The notes under the pieces: model-generated
Database searches by the model: none
What the model saw: the letters and a program-made list of their open reading frames with translations, nothing else
What the model was told of the DNA's origin: nothing
Position numbers and translations under genes: made by a program
Part shown: positions 1-9,157 of the stretch, piece by piece
Numbering within the stretch: position 1 is the stretch's first letter
Layout: each line of letters begins with the position of its first letter
From: Candidatus Acidiferrales bacterium
Lineage (GTDB): Bacteria; Acidobacteriota; Terriglobia; Acidiferrales; UBA7541
Assembly (NCBI GenBank): GCA_030037775.1
Contig: JASHQB010000095.1
Span: 1-35,241 of the forward strand
Direction of reading: 5' to 3'
Length of the DNA stretch: 35,241 nucleotides

Positions 1-133
1 CGGGCGCTTCGCCAGCCGCTTCGCGCTCCCATTCGAGCGCCACCAGCCGCCAGCCCGCCGCGTACTTGTGCTGCATGTCGTCCAGGTCCAGTTTCCCGTG
101 AATCGCTTCCCTCACCCGCTCCATCTTTGCCAT
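1..133 (-). CDS. Start of a small protein of unknown function (3' end outside window)
   Basis: An open frame begins with ATG at 133-131 and runs off the left edge after 44 codons. A good ribosome binding site, GGAGG, lies 6 bases upstream. The visible part starts MAKMERVREAIHG and continues with a charged, probably helical stretch that includes KYAAGWRLVALEWERE, without a signal peptide or membrane segment. I do not recognise a characterised family. It is the gene downstream of the secreted protein at 213-1235 with a 79-base spacer, so it may be the last member of that transcription unit. The start and frame are well supported by the ribosome binding site; the function is unknown. Confidence 0.6.
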   Translation of the reverse strand, partial: MAKMERVREAIHGKLDLDDMQHKYAAGWRLVALEWEREAAGEAP

Positions 134-212
134 AACGCCTCCTTCGCAAATCAGGTTTCAATCTTCGAACGAAAAGCCGAACCCTCCGCGCGCAACACAT
201 ACGAACGATTCG

Positions 213-1235
213 CTATGGCTTCCGCGTTGCCGTCCATCGCCCCTCGGTCAAATCCGCCACGCGCATGCGTCCCTCGGCGGAATCGCCGTCAATCCAACCA
301 GCAAGTGTCGCGGGGCCCTGCCCCTGGAATTGCGGATACTTCCATAGCGCGTCGAATCTGAGTTGGACGAAGCCATCGCGCCAACTCCCGGTCACCGGGC
401 GATTCTGGCCCAGATCGCCGGACCATGTTCCGGTCATTTTGCCGCCATCGCGCTTGAGCTGAAGCGTACCGCTAAAGCTTCCGATGTCGCTTACAAATTT
501 CACCCGCCACGCACCGCCCGCCTCCGACCCATTTTTCACCGGCAGCGGCGCGGCGCTCGTGACGCGCACGTTCGAGAAATACGCATTTTCGTTTTGGTAG
601 CCCCACAGCGCAACGCCGCCTCGCAAATCCGGTCCCAGCAAAGGGCTCACCACGAGGCTCGGGCCTTCAGAGCCGTTCAGATATAGTTTGGCCGCGCGGC
701 CCCGGACCTCGATCTTGACTCTGGTCCACGTCTGAAATTTCAGCGGCGCATAGCTCTCGTAAACCTCCGGCCAGTCGTAGCGCAGCTGGTACCAATCGAA
801 GTCCGGCATGAAGACGTACTGCACCGAATGATTCCGCTGGTCCTGGTCGTCCGAGACTGCGTTTCCCGGCCGCCAGTAGAAAAGTTCGTACTTCGACGCG
901 TCCGGCCGCGCCCGGAAACCGATGCCGACGAAGCCGGGCATTCTGAACTTTGGCGGAGGCACGCTGATTTTGACGGCAACGTCGGCTTCGATGGTTCCGT
1001 CCTGAAAATCCTCCGTCCCCTGCAAGAGAGCAAAGCCGTCCTTTTGCGTGTCGTTCGTCACCAGCACGCACTTGCGTCCCTCGTATTCGACGGCCTGTGC
1101 TTTGACGTTGACGACGGTCAGATTCTTCGTGTCCGTCAGGGCGAACGTTCGAACCTGCGGCGCAGCCGGTGCAGGATGGGCCCCGGCCAATAAGATCGCG
1201 AGGAGCGCTGTCGTCAGCGTTGCTATCCGTGTCAT
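213..1235 (-). CDS. Secreted two-domain beta protein (concanavalin-like fold plus lipocalin-like tail)
   Basis: 340 residues with a signal peptide at about 1-24 (hydrophobic ALLAILLAG, then PAPAA). Residues about 50-230 look like a concanavalin A/LamG-type jelly roll of the kind seen in DUF1080-like proteins: alternating beta strands, a GTIEADVAV strand near the beginning and a closing VALWGYQNENAYFSNVRVT strand that is typical of this fold. Residues about 243-340 form a second small beta domain with repeated GTW/GSW turns (GTWSGDLG, GRWTATRKP), lipocalin-like. No catalytic residues can be assigned, so binding of a glycan or another ligand is as likely as hydrolysis. The start is set by GGGAG 7 bases upstream. 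Only 18 bases separate it from the preceding permease gene, so the two are probably co-transcribed. Fold assignment is by eye and moderately sure; substrate unknown. Confidence 0.72.
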   Translation of the reverse strand: MTRIATLTTALLAILLAGAHPAPAAPQVRTFALTDTKNLTVVNVKAQAVEYEGRKCVLVTNDTQKDGFALLQGTEDFQDGTIEADVAVKISVPPPKFRMPGFVGIGFRARPDASKYELFYWRPGNAVSDDQDQRNHSVQYVFMPDFDWYQLRYDWPEVYESYAPLKFQTWTRVKIEVRGRAAKLYLNGSEGPSLVVSPLLGPDLRGGVALWGYQNENAYFSNVRVTSAAPLPVKNGSEAGGAWRVKFVSDIGSFSGTLQLKRDGGKMTGTWSGDLGQNRPVTGSWRDGFVQLRFDALWKYPQFQGQGPATLAGWIDGDSAEGRMRVADLTEGRWTATRKP

Positions 1236-1253
1236 TATTTTCTCCCACGCAAC

Positions 1254-3815
1254 TCACTCGTAACGCAATGCCACGATGGGATCCGTTTTCGCGGCGCGGC
1301 GCGCGGGAATGTATCCGGCGAGCGCGGCGACGGCGAACATCAGCGCGGTGGCCAGCGCAAGCGTCAGCGGATCAGCCCCGCCCAAGCCATAGAGCAAGCT
1401 CTCGATAAGCTGCGACGCGGCGATCACCGCGGGCAAGCCAATGGCCGCGCCGATCACCACCAGTAGCAGCGTTTCGCGCAGCACGAGCCACAGCACGTCT
1501 TTGCGCTGCGCGCCCAGCGCCATGCGAATGCCGATTTCGTTGGTGCGGCCGGAAACGGCGTAGGCCATGATGCCGTAAAGTCCGATGCACACCAGAAGGA
1601 TGGCCAGCGCGCCGAATGCGCCAGAAAGTTCGGTAATCATGCGGTCGGTGGTCAGGGAATCCGCGAGCGTCTGGCCCATGGTTTCAATCGTCACCGGCGG
1701 CAGATTCGCGGCGGTGTCTTTCACTGTGGAACGAATCGCAGAGCTGAGGCCTGCGGGATTGCCGAACGCGCGAAGAATAAATGTGGCGTTCGCGCGCCAT
1801 GCATTTCCCACCGGATTGAAGAACGGAGCGTAAAAGCGCGGAAACGGCTTTTCGCGCACGTCGCGGTGCTTGGAATCCGCGGCCACGCCGACAATCACGA
1901 AATCGAAATGGCCGTTGGATTCGTGCACCAGAACGCGCTTGCCGATGGGATTGGATTTCGCGAAGTATCGGCGCGCGAAGGTCTCGTTGATGACGCCGAC
2001 GCGCTGGCCGTTGCCGCTGTCCTGCGCCTCGATTCCGCGGCCCACAAGGATGGGAATGCCCGCGGCGGCGAAAAAGTCCGGTCCGACCCAGTCGTAGCGC
2101 ACTTCTTCGTCCTCGCGCGGCTTGGCTTCGCCTTCCAAAGTGAACGGGTCCTGCGAATCGGTGCCGCTGAGAAGGCCGTTATCTGAAAACGAAACGGCGC
2201 GCACGCCGGGAACAGCGCGAAGACGCTGCAATATTTGCTGGTAAACAGGAGCGACTTCGGCGCGCTGGTAGCCGTAGGTGAGCGCGTCGGTGTCAAATTG
2301 CAATATGTGTTCGCTGTCGTACCCGAGATTCACGCGCGAAAGATTGCGGAAGCTGCGCACAAAAAGCCCTGCCACCACCAGTAGCAAAAGGGAAAGAGCA
2401 ACCTGAGCGACGACCAAGAGCTTGCCGAGAGGAACGCGTCCGGGACGCAGCGACGATGCACCGGAAAAACCGCGGCCGGCGGCCTTCAAAACAGAGTTGA
2501 GGTCCACGCGTGTGGCGCGAAATGCGGGCGCGAGTCCGAAAAGAATCCCGGTAAACACGGAAATGCCCAGCGTGAAAAGAAGAATCTTCGCGTCGGGATG
2601 CAGATCGAGCGGCAGCGGGCCATTTCCCGCCGAAACCATATGAAGCAGCGCAACTTCGGCCCATTGCGCGAGCAAAAGCCCAACCGCGCCGCCTATCGCC
2701 GCGAGCAGAACGCTCTCCGTGAGCATCTGGCGGAACAGCCGCACGCCTCCCGCGCCGAGCGCCACGCGCACGGCAACTTCCTTCTGCCGCGCCGCCGCGC
2801 GCGCCAGCAAAATATTGGCGATGTTTGCGCAGGCGATGAGCAGAATCAGGCCCACCACGGCCATCAGGATTTCCAGCGGCTTGCCGAAATCGCCGCGCAG
2901 TGTGGAACCGCCGCGGCTGCCGCCGGCTACCGCCAAGCTTTGCTTCATGAATCGCTGCTTGTCGTGCGCGGACATTCCCTCGGCTTCCGCTTGCATCAGC
3001 TGCTGAAATTCCACATCAATCGCGGCTTTCGCCTGCGCCAGATTGACGCCCGGCTTCATGCGGCCGATCACCTGGAGCCACTCGGCCTTATGGAATGGAT
3101 TGGTTTCGCGCGTGAGGTAGTCGACGCCGGGAAAAACTTCGCTCTGCATGCTCAGCGGGACGAAAACCTCGGGATTCTGCCCGCTTGTCTCGCCGTGAAA
3201 TTGTGGCGGCATCACGCCGATGACGGTATACGTGGTCCGCAGAACGCGAATCTTGCGCCCTATCACATCGCCCGCCCCGGCGAAGCGCGCCTGCCAAAAT
3301 CCGTAGCTGATAACGGCGACGGGATTGGCGTCGCGCAAACTGTCCACTTCCGTGCTGAACGCGCGGCCAAGAATCGCATCCACCCCCAGCACGGAAAAAT
3401 ACGAGCCGCTGACAAGTTTGATATGCGCGGGAGCGGAAGCGGCAGTGGACGCTGCCTCGTTGCCCGGCTCCTCCACACCTGTCGGAATGGACTCTGTGAA
3501 ACTCGACGCGGCGAGAAGTCCGGAGAAAACGCTATTGCCGCGCTCGATGTCTTGAAATTCAGGATACGTCAGAAAATCGCGGTCGCCATCGCCGAAGCCG
3601 ATTTCGCCGCCCTGCTCGTCGGGATTGGTGAGGAACACGAGTTGCTCGGGATGCGGCACAGGCAGATTGCTGAGCAAGACGGAATTGATCACCGTGAAAA
3701 TCGCGGTGTTCGCGCCGATGCCCAGCGCGAGCGTGAGAATCGCCACCGCGGCGAAGCCGGGCGAGCGCCGCATGGTGCGCAGCGCGTAGCGAATGTCCTG
3801 CATCAGTGTTCTCAT
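1254..3815 (-). CDS. ADOP-type MacB/FtsX-like duplicated permease (853 aa, longest of the array)
   Basis: Inner-membrane protein with two fused MacB-like units. Unit 1: cytoplasmic N-terminal helix (QDIRYALRTMRRSPG), membrane segment at about 20-42, periplasmic lobe to about 315, then segments near 316-339, 365-385 and 410-430. Unit 2: segment near 466-487, second periplasmic lobe, then three segments after about 735. The ATPase-facing loop motif occurs twice, at about 343-355 (RQKEVAVRVALGA) and 757-769 ([13 protein letters not shown]). The first lobe is long, with an insertion at about 110-130 and a GKPLEILM entry into segment 2, features partly shared with the genes at 3883 and 15164. The C-terminus has AGYIPARRA where most paralogues have [16 protein letters not shown] precedes the ATG by 4 bases. 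In MacB and LolC/E the family moves substrates out of the inner membrane with ATPase energy; no ATPase is nearby and the substrate is unknown. Confidence 0.93.
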   Translation of the reverse strand: MRTLMQDIRYALRTMRRSPGFAAVAILTLALGIGANTAIFTVINSVLLSNLPVPHPEQLVFLTNPDEQGGEIGFGDGDRDFLTYPEFQDIERGNSVFSGLLAASSFTESIPTGVEEPGNEAASTAASAPAHIKLVSGSYFSVLGVDAILGRAFSTEVDSLRDANPVAVISYGFWQARFAGAGDVIGRKIRVLRTTYTVIGVMPPQFHGETSGQNPEVFVPLSMQSEVFPGVDYLTRETNPFHKAEWLQVIGRMKPGVNLAQAKAAIDVEFQQLMQAEAEGMSAHDKQRFMKQSLAVAGGSRGGSTLRGDFGKPLEILMAVVGLILLIACANIANILLARAAARQKEVAVRVALGAGGVRLFRQMLTESVLLAAIGGAVGLLLAQWAEVALLHMVSAGNGPLPLDLHPDAKILLFTLGISVFTGILFGLAPAFRATRVDLNSVLKAAGRGFSGASSLRPGRVPLGKLLVVAQVALSLLLLVVAGLFVRSFRNLSRVNLGYDSEHILQFDTDALTYGYQRAEVAPVYQQILQRLRAVPGVRAVSFSDNGLLSGTDSQDPFTLEGEAKPREDEEVRYDWVGPDFFAAAGIPILVGRGIEAQDSGNGQRVGVINETFARRYFAKSNPIGKRVLVHESNGHFDFVIVGVAADSKHRDVREKPFPRFYAPFFNPVGNAWRANATFILRAFGNPAGLSSAIRSTVKDTAANLPPVTIETMGQTLADSLTTDRMITELSGAFGALAILLVCIGLYGIMAYAVSGRTNEIGIRMALGAQRKDVLWLVLRETLLLVVIGAAIGLPAVIAASQLIESLLYGLGGADPLTLALATALMFAVAALAGYIPARRAAKTDPIVALRYE

Positions 3816-3882
3816 CGTTCACCTCGCAAAAGCCGTTGGACCCGAGGCCCGTCTGCGCAGGTAAGGTCGTCGCTACAAAGCC

Positions 3883-6399
3883 TCACTCGTAGCGCAACGC
3901 CACCATCGGATCGACGCGCATCGCCCGCCGCGCCGGGATGTAGCACGCCGCTCCGGAAACCAGCGCCAGCAGCACAGCCACGCCAAGGAACGTCAGCGGA
4001 TCGTACGCGCTCACGCCATAGAACAACTTCGTCGCCAGCCGTGTTGCCCCCAGCGCCGCCACAATCCCGATGGCGCCGCCGATCAGCGTGAGCCACGCGC
4101 CTTGTCCAAGGACCAACCGCAAAATATCCTTGCGCTGCCCGCCAAGCGCCACGCGAATGCCGATTTCTCGCGTCCGCCGCGCCACCACGTAGGCCAGCAC
4201 GCCGTAAAGCCCCAGCGCCGCCAGCAACGCCGCCAGCGCCGCCAGCGAAACCGACAGCACCGCCACCAGCCGGTCGTCGAACATTTGATCGGTTATCTGC
4301 TGCGTCAGTGTCCTTAAGTCGTTGATGGGCAGATTCGCATCGAGCCCCTGTATCGTTGCGCGCAGCGTCGCCGCCATTTGTTCCGGGTCGCGTTCCGTGC
4401 GCACGTAGAACACCAGCGTGCCCAGCTCGGGGTCTTGCATGTACGGTTCATACAGGAACGGCACGATGTTGGCCCGCGGGCCGTCCCACTTGCTGTCCGC
4501 CACTACACCCACGATTTCCATGTCCGGATGAACGCTGTTGCCGCCGCCAAATGCAATATGCATTCCAATCGGATTGCGTCCCGCAAAGAACCGCCGCGCC
4601 AGCGCTTGATTGATGATGATCACTTTGCGGCTCAGCGTCGTGTCCGCGTCCGTGAATTCACGCCCCGCAACCAGCGGAATGCCCAGCGTCGAAAAATAAT
4701 TCGGGCTGATGTGGGCCCAGAAGACGTTCGTGTTTTCGTCAGGGCTCACGGAGTAGCCTTCCGGGGTGATGTTCGAACTATTGTCATCACCCGCGAAGAT
4801 TTGTTGCTCAGATATCGTGACCGACCGCACGCCGGGCAGCGCGGCAATGGCTTGTCGCGCCTGCTGGCCAAGAGCCAGCGTTTGCGCCGGCTTGTCGCCG
4901 TTCAAATCCGGCTCTACGGAAAATTGCAGAATGTTTTCGGTCTCCACACCGAGATTCGCGTGCTCCAGATTCGCGAGCGTCCGCGCCAGCAAACCCCCGC
5001 CCACGAGCAACACCGCCGTGAGCGCGACTTGCGCGATGATCAGCACTTTGCGCAACCGTATATTCGAGCGCCCTTCCGAAACACTCGAGCCCTGATCCTT
5101 GAGCGTTGAGTGCAAATCCACGCGCGTCGCGCGTATCGCCGGTGCCAGACCGAAAACGATGCTGGTTACAATCGTGACCGCCGCAGCAAACCACAACACG
5201 TGCGGATCCAGCGTCGCGCTCAGACCTGTCATTCCCGCATCCGACGGAATCGAACTCACCATCGTGTTCAGGCACCACGACGCGAATGCCACTCCCGCCA
5301 CGCCGCCGGCAATGCCGATCAGCAAACTCTCCGTGAGCAGTTGGCGCACCAGCCGGCCGCGTGCCGCGCCAAGCGCCAGACGCACCGCGATTTCCCGCTG
5401 CCGCGCTTCCCCGCGCGCCACCAGCAAGCTCGCCAGATTCGCGCAGGCAATCAGCAGTACCAGCGCCACCATGCCCAGCAAAACCAAGATCGGCTCCTCC
5501 GCCCAGGGCTGCACCACCTGCCGGCCGGTCGCGCCGTCCGTCAATTGCAATGGTTTATTCAGAAACAGTTTTGTTCGCGGCCTCTTGCTCGACAATTTCA
5601 GCAATTTTGCGTCATCCTGAAGCAGCGGGACGTAAATCGGCTGCAGCGACGCCTGTGCATGCGCGCGCGAAACTCCGGGCTTCAGCCGCCCGAGAATCGC
5701 CACCCAGTGGTGTGCGCGATTTTCCATTTCCAGCCCGCTCGTCGGCGCCATCTGGTTCACCATTGTGATGGGAACAAAAATGTCCGGTAGCGTACCGAAC
5801 TGCACGCCATCGAATCCTTGGCGCGCCACACCGACCACCGTCAGCGCCGTTCCATTCACCGTGATCGGCTGGTTCAAAATCGACGGGTCCGCGCCAAATT
5901 TTTTCGTCCAATATCCATAGCTCAGCACGGCAACGGGATTCGCGCCCGGCGCCGTTTCGTCGTTCGCGTCGAACACGCGTCCCAGCGCAGGTCCCACCTC
6001 GAGCGTCTGGAAAAAATTCCCGCTCACCAGTTCGCCCGTTCCACTCTGCGTGGAACCGTGTCCCGTAACATTTACGTCCAGGGCGAAGCACGCCAGCAGC
6101 CCCGAGAAAACCGTGCTGCGTTCGCGCAAATCCTTGTACATGGGATACGAAAATACTTGCGCGCTGTCGGTCAGGTCGCTCGACGTGCGGCCTGGGTTAG
6201 GGCCGGGTGAGCGCAGGATGACGAGTTCCTGCGGATTCGGGACGGGGAGGGTGCGCAAGAGCACCTGGTCAGTGAACGAAAAAATGGCGGTGTTCGCGCC
6301 AATTCCGAGCGCCAGGGTGAGAATGGCGATGACCGTGAATCCCGGCGACTTCAGCAGCATCCGCAATCCATATTTCATGTCCTGCATCAGCGTATTCAT
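3883..6399 (-). CDS. ADOP-type duplicated permease (838 aa)
   Basis: First segment at about 20-42, second at about 303-325, fifth at about 452-473; loop motifs RQREIAVRLALGA (about 333-345) and [13 protein letters not shown] (about 742-754). The first lobe contains a paralogue-specific region at about 255-300 (KLLKLSSKRPRTKLF, then QPWAEEP) just before segment 2, which makes it about 30 residues longer than the common form. The second lobe carries a NYFSTLGIPLVAGREF motif typical of this family. GAGGTGA stands 6 bases before the ATG. It is the first gene of a probable unit with the permease at 1254 (67-base spacer) and the secreted protein at 213. Upstream lies a 283-base gap with an inverted-repeat element also found before the permease at 17782, so this gene may have its own promoter. 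The leucine-rich 3' half (segment 6, repeated LAALLAALG) is intact. Confidence 0.93.
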   Translation of the reverse strand: MNTLMQDMKYGLRMLLKSPGFTVIAILTLALGIGANTAIFSFTDQVLLRTLPVPNPQELVILRSPGPNPGRTSSDLTDSAQVFSYPMYKDLRERSTVFSGLLACFALDVNVTGHGSTQSGTGELVSGNFFQTLEVGPALGRVFDANDETAPGANPVAVLSYGYWTKKFGADPSILNQPITVNGTALTVVGVARQGFDGVQFGTLPDIFVPITMVNQMAPTSGLEMENRAHHWVAILGRLKPGVSRAHAQASLQPIYVPLLQDDAKLLKLSSKRPRTKLFLNKPLQLTDGATGRQVVQPWAEEPILVLLGMVALVLLIACANLASLLVARGEARQREIAVRLALGAARGRLVRQLLTESLLIGIAGGVAGVAFASWCLNTMVSSIPSDAGMTGLSATLDPHVLWFAAAVTIVTSIVFGLAPAIRATRVDLHSTLKDQGSSVSEGRSNIRLRKVLIIAQVALTAVLLVGGGLLARTLANLEHANLGVETENILQFSVEPDLNGDKPAQTLALGQQARQAIAALPGVRSVTISEQQIFAGDDNSSNITPEGYSVSPDENTNVFWAHISPNYFSTLGIPLVAGREFTDADTTLSRKVIIINQALARRFFAGRNPIGMHIAFGGGNSVHPDMEIVGVVADSKWDGPRANIVPFLYEPYMQDPELGTLVFYVRTERDPEQMAATLRATIQGLDANLPINDLRTLTQQITDQMFDDRLVAVLSVSLAALAALLAALGLYGVLAYVVARRTREIGIRVALGGQRKDILRLVLGQGAWLTLIGGAIGIVAALGATRLATKLFYGVSAYDPLTFLGVAVLLALVSGAACYIPARRAMRVDPMVALRYE

Positions 6400-6440
6400 C
6401 TTTTTTCACCTCGTATCTGAAAAACGCGCCGTGAAGAAGG

Positions 6441-6545
6441 CGCCAAAATTGGCGATTAGAAATGGCGCTGCTTTTTGTTTTCAGCAACTTGCGACCATTT
6501 CTAATTCCGGGCATTGGCGATTAGAAAATTCGCTTTTCTTTCGCT
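6441..6545. repeat. Intergenic inverted-repeat element, copy 1
   Basis: Within the gap 6400-6682. A perfect 11-base inverted repeat, ATTAGAAATGG at 6455-6465 and CCATTTCTAAT at 6495-6505, is separated by 29 bases. GGCGATTAGAAA also occurs twice as a direct repeat (from 6451 and from about 6515), and a small palindrome CGCCAA-AA-TTGGCG lies at 6441-6454. A clearly related copy lies at 20314-20412 in the gap before another permease gene. The arrangement could be an operator for a dimeric regulator, a transcript stem-loop or a small non-coding mobile repeat; the sequence alone does not decide. I see no convincing -35/-10 pair in this gap. Confidence 0.6.
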
Positions 6546-6653
6546 AACGTCCAGTCTGACTCCCAAGAGCGGGCCGGTGGCAAAGCAAACAAAACCAGTG
6601 AAGAGATGCCAAAAGCAAATGCGTGCGACAGTCCCCAGAGACTCCTCTCGTTT

Positions 6654-6675
6654 GCTGATCACTGAGCACCGACCA
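6654..6675. repeat. GTCAGTGG-type intergenic repeat, degenerate copy
   Basis: GCTGATCACTGAGCACCGACC resembles the elements at 25456-25474 and 25946-25962 (CTGATCACTGACCACT). As in those two cases it stands directly downstream of a permease stop codon, with CTTCACTCGT of the gene end following 8 or so bases later. It is probably a relic of the same repeat family. Confidence 0.45.
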
Positions 6676-6682
6676 TTTCCCT

Positions 6683-9157
6683 TCACTCGTACCTCAGCGC
6701 CACCATGGGATCGACTTTGGCGGCGCGGTGCGCGGGAATGTAGCAGGCCAGCATGGCCACGAGCACGAGCAGCACGCAGACCACGACGTAGGTCACGGGG
6801 TCCGTGGCGGTGACGCCGTAAAGCGCCGTGGACAAAAGCCGAGTGAGGCCGAGCGCGCCAACGATGCCCACAGTCACGCCGATGGCCACGAGTTTCGCGC
6901 CCTGCGCGATGACCATGCGCAGCACGTCGCGCTGCTGCGCGCCGAGCGCCACGCGGATGCCGATTTCGTGCGTCCGCTGCGTGACCAGATACGACATCAC
7001 GCCGTAGAGGCCAACGGAGGCGAGCACCAGTCCGAGGCTGGCGAAAACGCCGAGCAGAAACGTCGACGTGGTGGTGCTGGTCATATCTTCGGCGAGGATT
7101 TCGTCCATGGTGCGCACGTGGAAGAGCGCGAGGTCCGGGTCGATGTCGCGCACTACGTTGCGCACCGCGCCGGCGATGCTGGTGGGCGCAACGGTGGTCT
7201 TCAGCGAAAGCCTGGCGTAGTTCGTGTCCGTGAGCGGAAAATAGTTTTCCGGGATGGAAGGCTCGGTAATTCCCCACTGGCGCTCGTTGCCGACCACGCC
7301 GATGATGATGGTGGCCGGGCCGCCGTCGCCGTTATAGGTCTTGCCGACGGCGCTCTGGCCCGGCCAGAACATTTTGGCCATGGCCTGATTGATGACGGCC
7401 ACCTGCGTGAGCGTGGGCGGGAGGGTCACTTTGCTGGGGTCTTTTGCGGCTTTGTAGAGCGCGTCGATCTGCGCGTTGACGTCCTCGTCGCGCTTGATGT
7501 CCTGCGGCGTGAAATTGCGGCCCTCGAGAATGGGGATGCCGAAGGTCCGGAAATAATCGAGCGTAATGTAATTGATTTCGACCAGTTGATTCTGCAGCTT
7601 CGGATTGGTGACGCCGGGAACTTTCACGTAGCCGTTGCTGCCGCCATCGACGGCAATTTCGCTGGAAAGCGCGGCATGAGCGACGCCAGGGACTTGCGCG
7701 ACGCGCGTTTGCAACTGCTGGATGAACTGGTCGCGCATGGGCGTGGTGGAATACTTCGAATCGGGGAGATTGAAGCTCATGGTGAGCACGCTCTGGGTGT
7801 CGACGCCGACGTCGGTGGAGCGCATACGCGCGAAGCTCCGCAGGAGCAATCCGGCGCCGACGAGCAGTGCGAGGCAGACGGCGATTTCGACCACGATCAG
7901 CGTGTTGCGCAGCGCGCGGCCGCTGCTGGTGGAGCTGACCACAGCGTTGGCGCTGGATTTCAGCTCTTCGCTCAGGTCCAGCTGCGAGCATTGCAGCGCG
8001 GGCGCGAGTCCGAAGAGAACTCCTACGAGCAGGCTGACGCCGATGGTGAAAAGCAAAACTTTGGTGTCGACGCCGAGCGGATTGATGCGCGGAACGGGAG
8101 CGGTCTGGGCGGCTTGCAGCAGCGCGACACCCCACACAGCGCCGAGAAATCCGAGCCCGGCTCCGGCAAGCGAAAGCAGAACGCTTTCGGTGAGCATCTG
8201 ACGCGCGAGGCGCCAGCGTCCCGCGCCGAGAGCGGCGCGCACGGCCATTTCGCGCTGGCGTCCGGTGGCGCGCGCGAGCAAGAGATTGGCGATATTGGCG
8301 CAGGCGACCAGCAGAACCAGCGCGACGGCGCCCATCAAAAACAGAAGTTGCGAACTGCTCTGGCCGATGAGCCGGTCCTTCAATGGGTAGATGAGCGAAT
8401 GAATGTCCTGGTCGTCGGGCGCGCGATAGGTCTTGTTGAGATGGGCAGAAACGCTGAGCAGGTCGGCGCGCGCCTGTTCGATGGTGGCGCCGTCTTTCAC
8501 GCGGCCGATGGCGCTGGCCCAGTGCGAGCCGCGGTTGTGCATCATCTTGGAATTCATGTCCATGGGAACCCACAGATCGGTGGCGGGAGGAAAGTTGTAC
8601 CAGCGCGGCATGACGCCGACGACGGTGTAAGGCTCGTCGTTAAGCCGAACCGTTTTGCCGAGCGCGTTGTTCTGGCCGGCGAAGTGGCGCTGCCAGAAAC
8701 CGTAGCTGAGAATCACGACGTGGTTTTTGCCGGCGACGTCTTCGCCGGCCGCAAAGCTGCGCCCGATGAGCGGCTGGACGCCGAGAGTGTCAAAAAAATT
8801 GGCCTGCGTCTGGCGCACGGAGGCGGCTTCGGCTTCGCCCGCGCCGCTGGCGTTGTAGCCTTGCGCATAGCCGAAAATACTCATCGAGGAAAAGGTCTTG
8901 TTGAGTTTTTGCCAGTCCACGTAATCGGCGCCGTCGAGCGGATAATTCCCCGGGGAGCTTTCGCTTTCGCGCAGATCGACGAGCTGCGCGGGATTTTTGA
9001 ACGGCAGCGGCTGGAGCAGGACGGAATTGATTACCGAGAAAATGGCGGTGTTCGCGCCGATCCCCAGCGCCAGCGTCAGCACCGCGACGGCGGTGAATCC
9101 CGGCGAGCGCAGCAGCATGCGGACGCCGTATCGGATGTCCTGCAATAGAGTGTTCAT
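6683..9157 (-). CDS. ADOP-type duplicated permease (824 aa), translationally coupled to a LolA-like protein gene
   Basis: Segment 1 at about 20-42, segment 2 at about 271-295, loop motif [13 protein letters not shown] at about 300-312, fifth segment about 416-440, second motif [13 protein letters not shown] at about 728-740. The second periplasmic lobe has an insertion at about 580-610 ([20 protein letters not shown]) not seen in the other copies; it is polar and probably forms a helix on the lobe surface. The ATG at 9157 overlaps the TGA of the upstream secreted protein gene by ATGA, so ribosomes finishing the carrier-like protein can restart on the permease. A weaker ribosome binding site (GAAAGGCG) lies upstream, consistent with coupling. 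Function inferred from family only: a MacB/LolC-like permease with no adjacent ATPase. Confidence 0.93.
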   Translation of the reverse strand: MNTLLQDIRYGVRMLLRSPGFTAVAVLTLALGIGANTAIFSVINSVLLQPLPFKNPAQLVDLRESESSPGNYPLDGADYVDWQKLNKTFSSMSIFGYAQGYNASGAGEAEAASVRQTQANFFDTLGVQPLIGRSFAAGEDVAGKNHVVILSYGFWQRHFAGQNNALGKTVRLNDEPYTVVGVMPRWYNFPPATDLWVPMDMNSKMMHNRGSHWASAIGRVKDGATIEQARADLLSVSAHLNKTYRAPDDQDIHSLIYPLKDRLIGQSSSQLLFLMGAVALVLLVACANIANLLLARATGRQREMAVRAALGAGRWRLARQMLTESVLLSLAGAGLGFLGAVWGVALLQAAQTAPVPRINPLGVDTKVLLFTIGVSLLVGVLFGLAPALQCSQLDLSEELKSSANAVVSSTSSGRALRNTLIVVEIAVCLALLVGAGLLLRSFARMRSTDVGVDTQSVLTMSFNLPDSKYSTTPMRDQFIQQLQTRVAQVPGVAHAALSSEIAVDGGSNGYVKVPGVTNPKLQNQLVEINYITLDYFRTFGIPILEGRNFTPQDIKRDEDVNAQIDALYKAAKDPSKVTLPPTLTQVAVINQAMAKMFWPGQSAVGKTYNGDGGPATIIIGVVGNERQWGITEPSIPENYFPLTDTNYARLSLKTTVAPTSIAGAVRNVVRDIDPDLALFHVRTMDEILAEDMTSTTTSTFLLGVFASLGLVLASVGLYGVMSYLVTQRTHEIGIRVALGAQQRDVLRMVIAQGAKLVAIGVTVGIVGALGLTRLLSTALYGVTATDPVTYVVVCVLLVLVAMLACYIPAHRAAKVDPMVALRYE

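Noticed and set aside
7332..8573. A 413-codon minus-strand frame inside a permease gene
   Set aside because: It lies in another frame of the permease at 6683-9157, is rich in arginine and alanine, and has no recognisable feature.
6728..9148. An 806-codon open frame on the plus strand, opposite a permease gene (similar long plus-strand frames at 2598-4091, 9943-12465, 13573-14736, 15407-17128, 22892-24721 and 32211-34145)
   Set aside because: These translate to arginine-, histidine-, alanine- and glutamate-rich sequence with no domain or membrane pattern, and exist because GC-rich codon use removes stop codons opposite real genes. The minus-strand frames carry clear family motifs.
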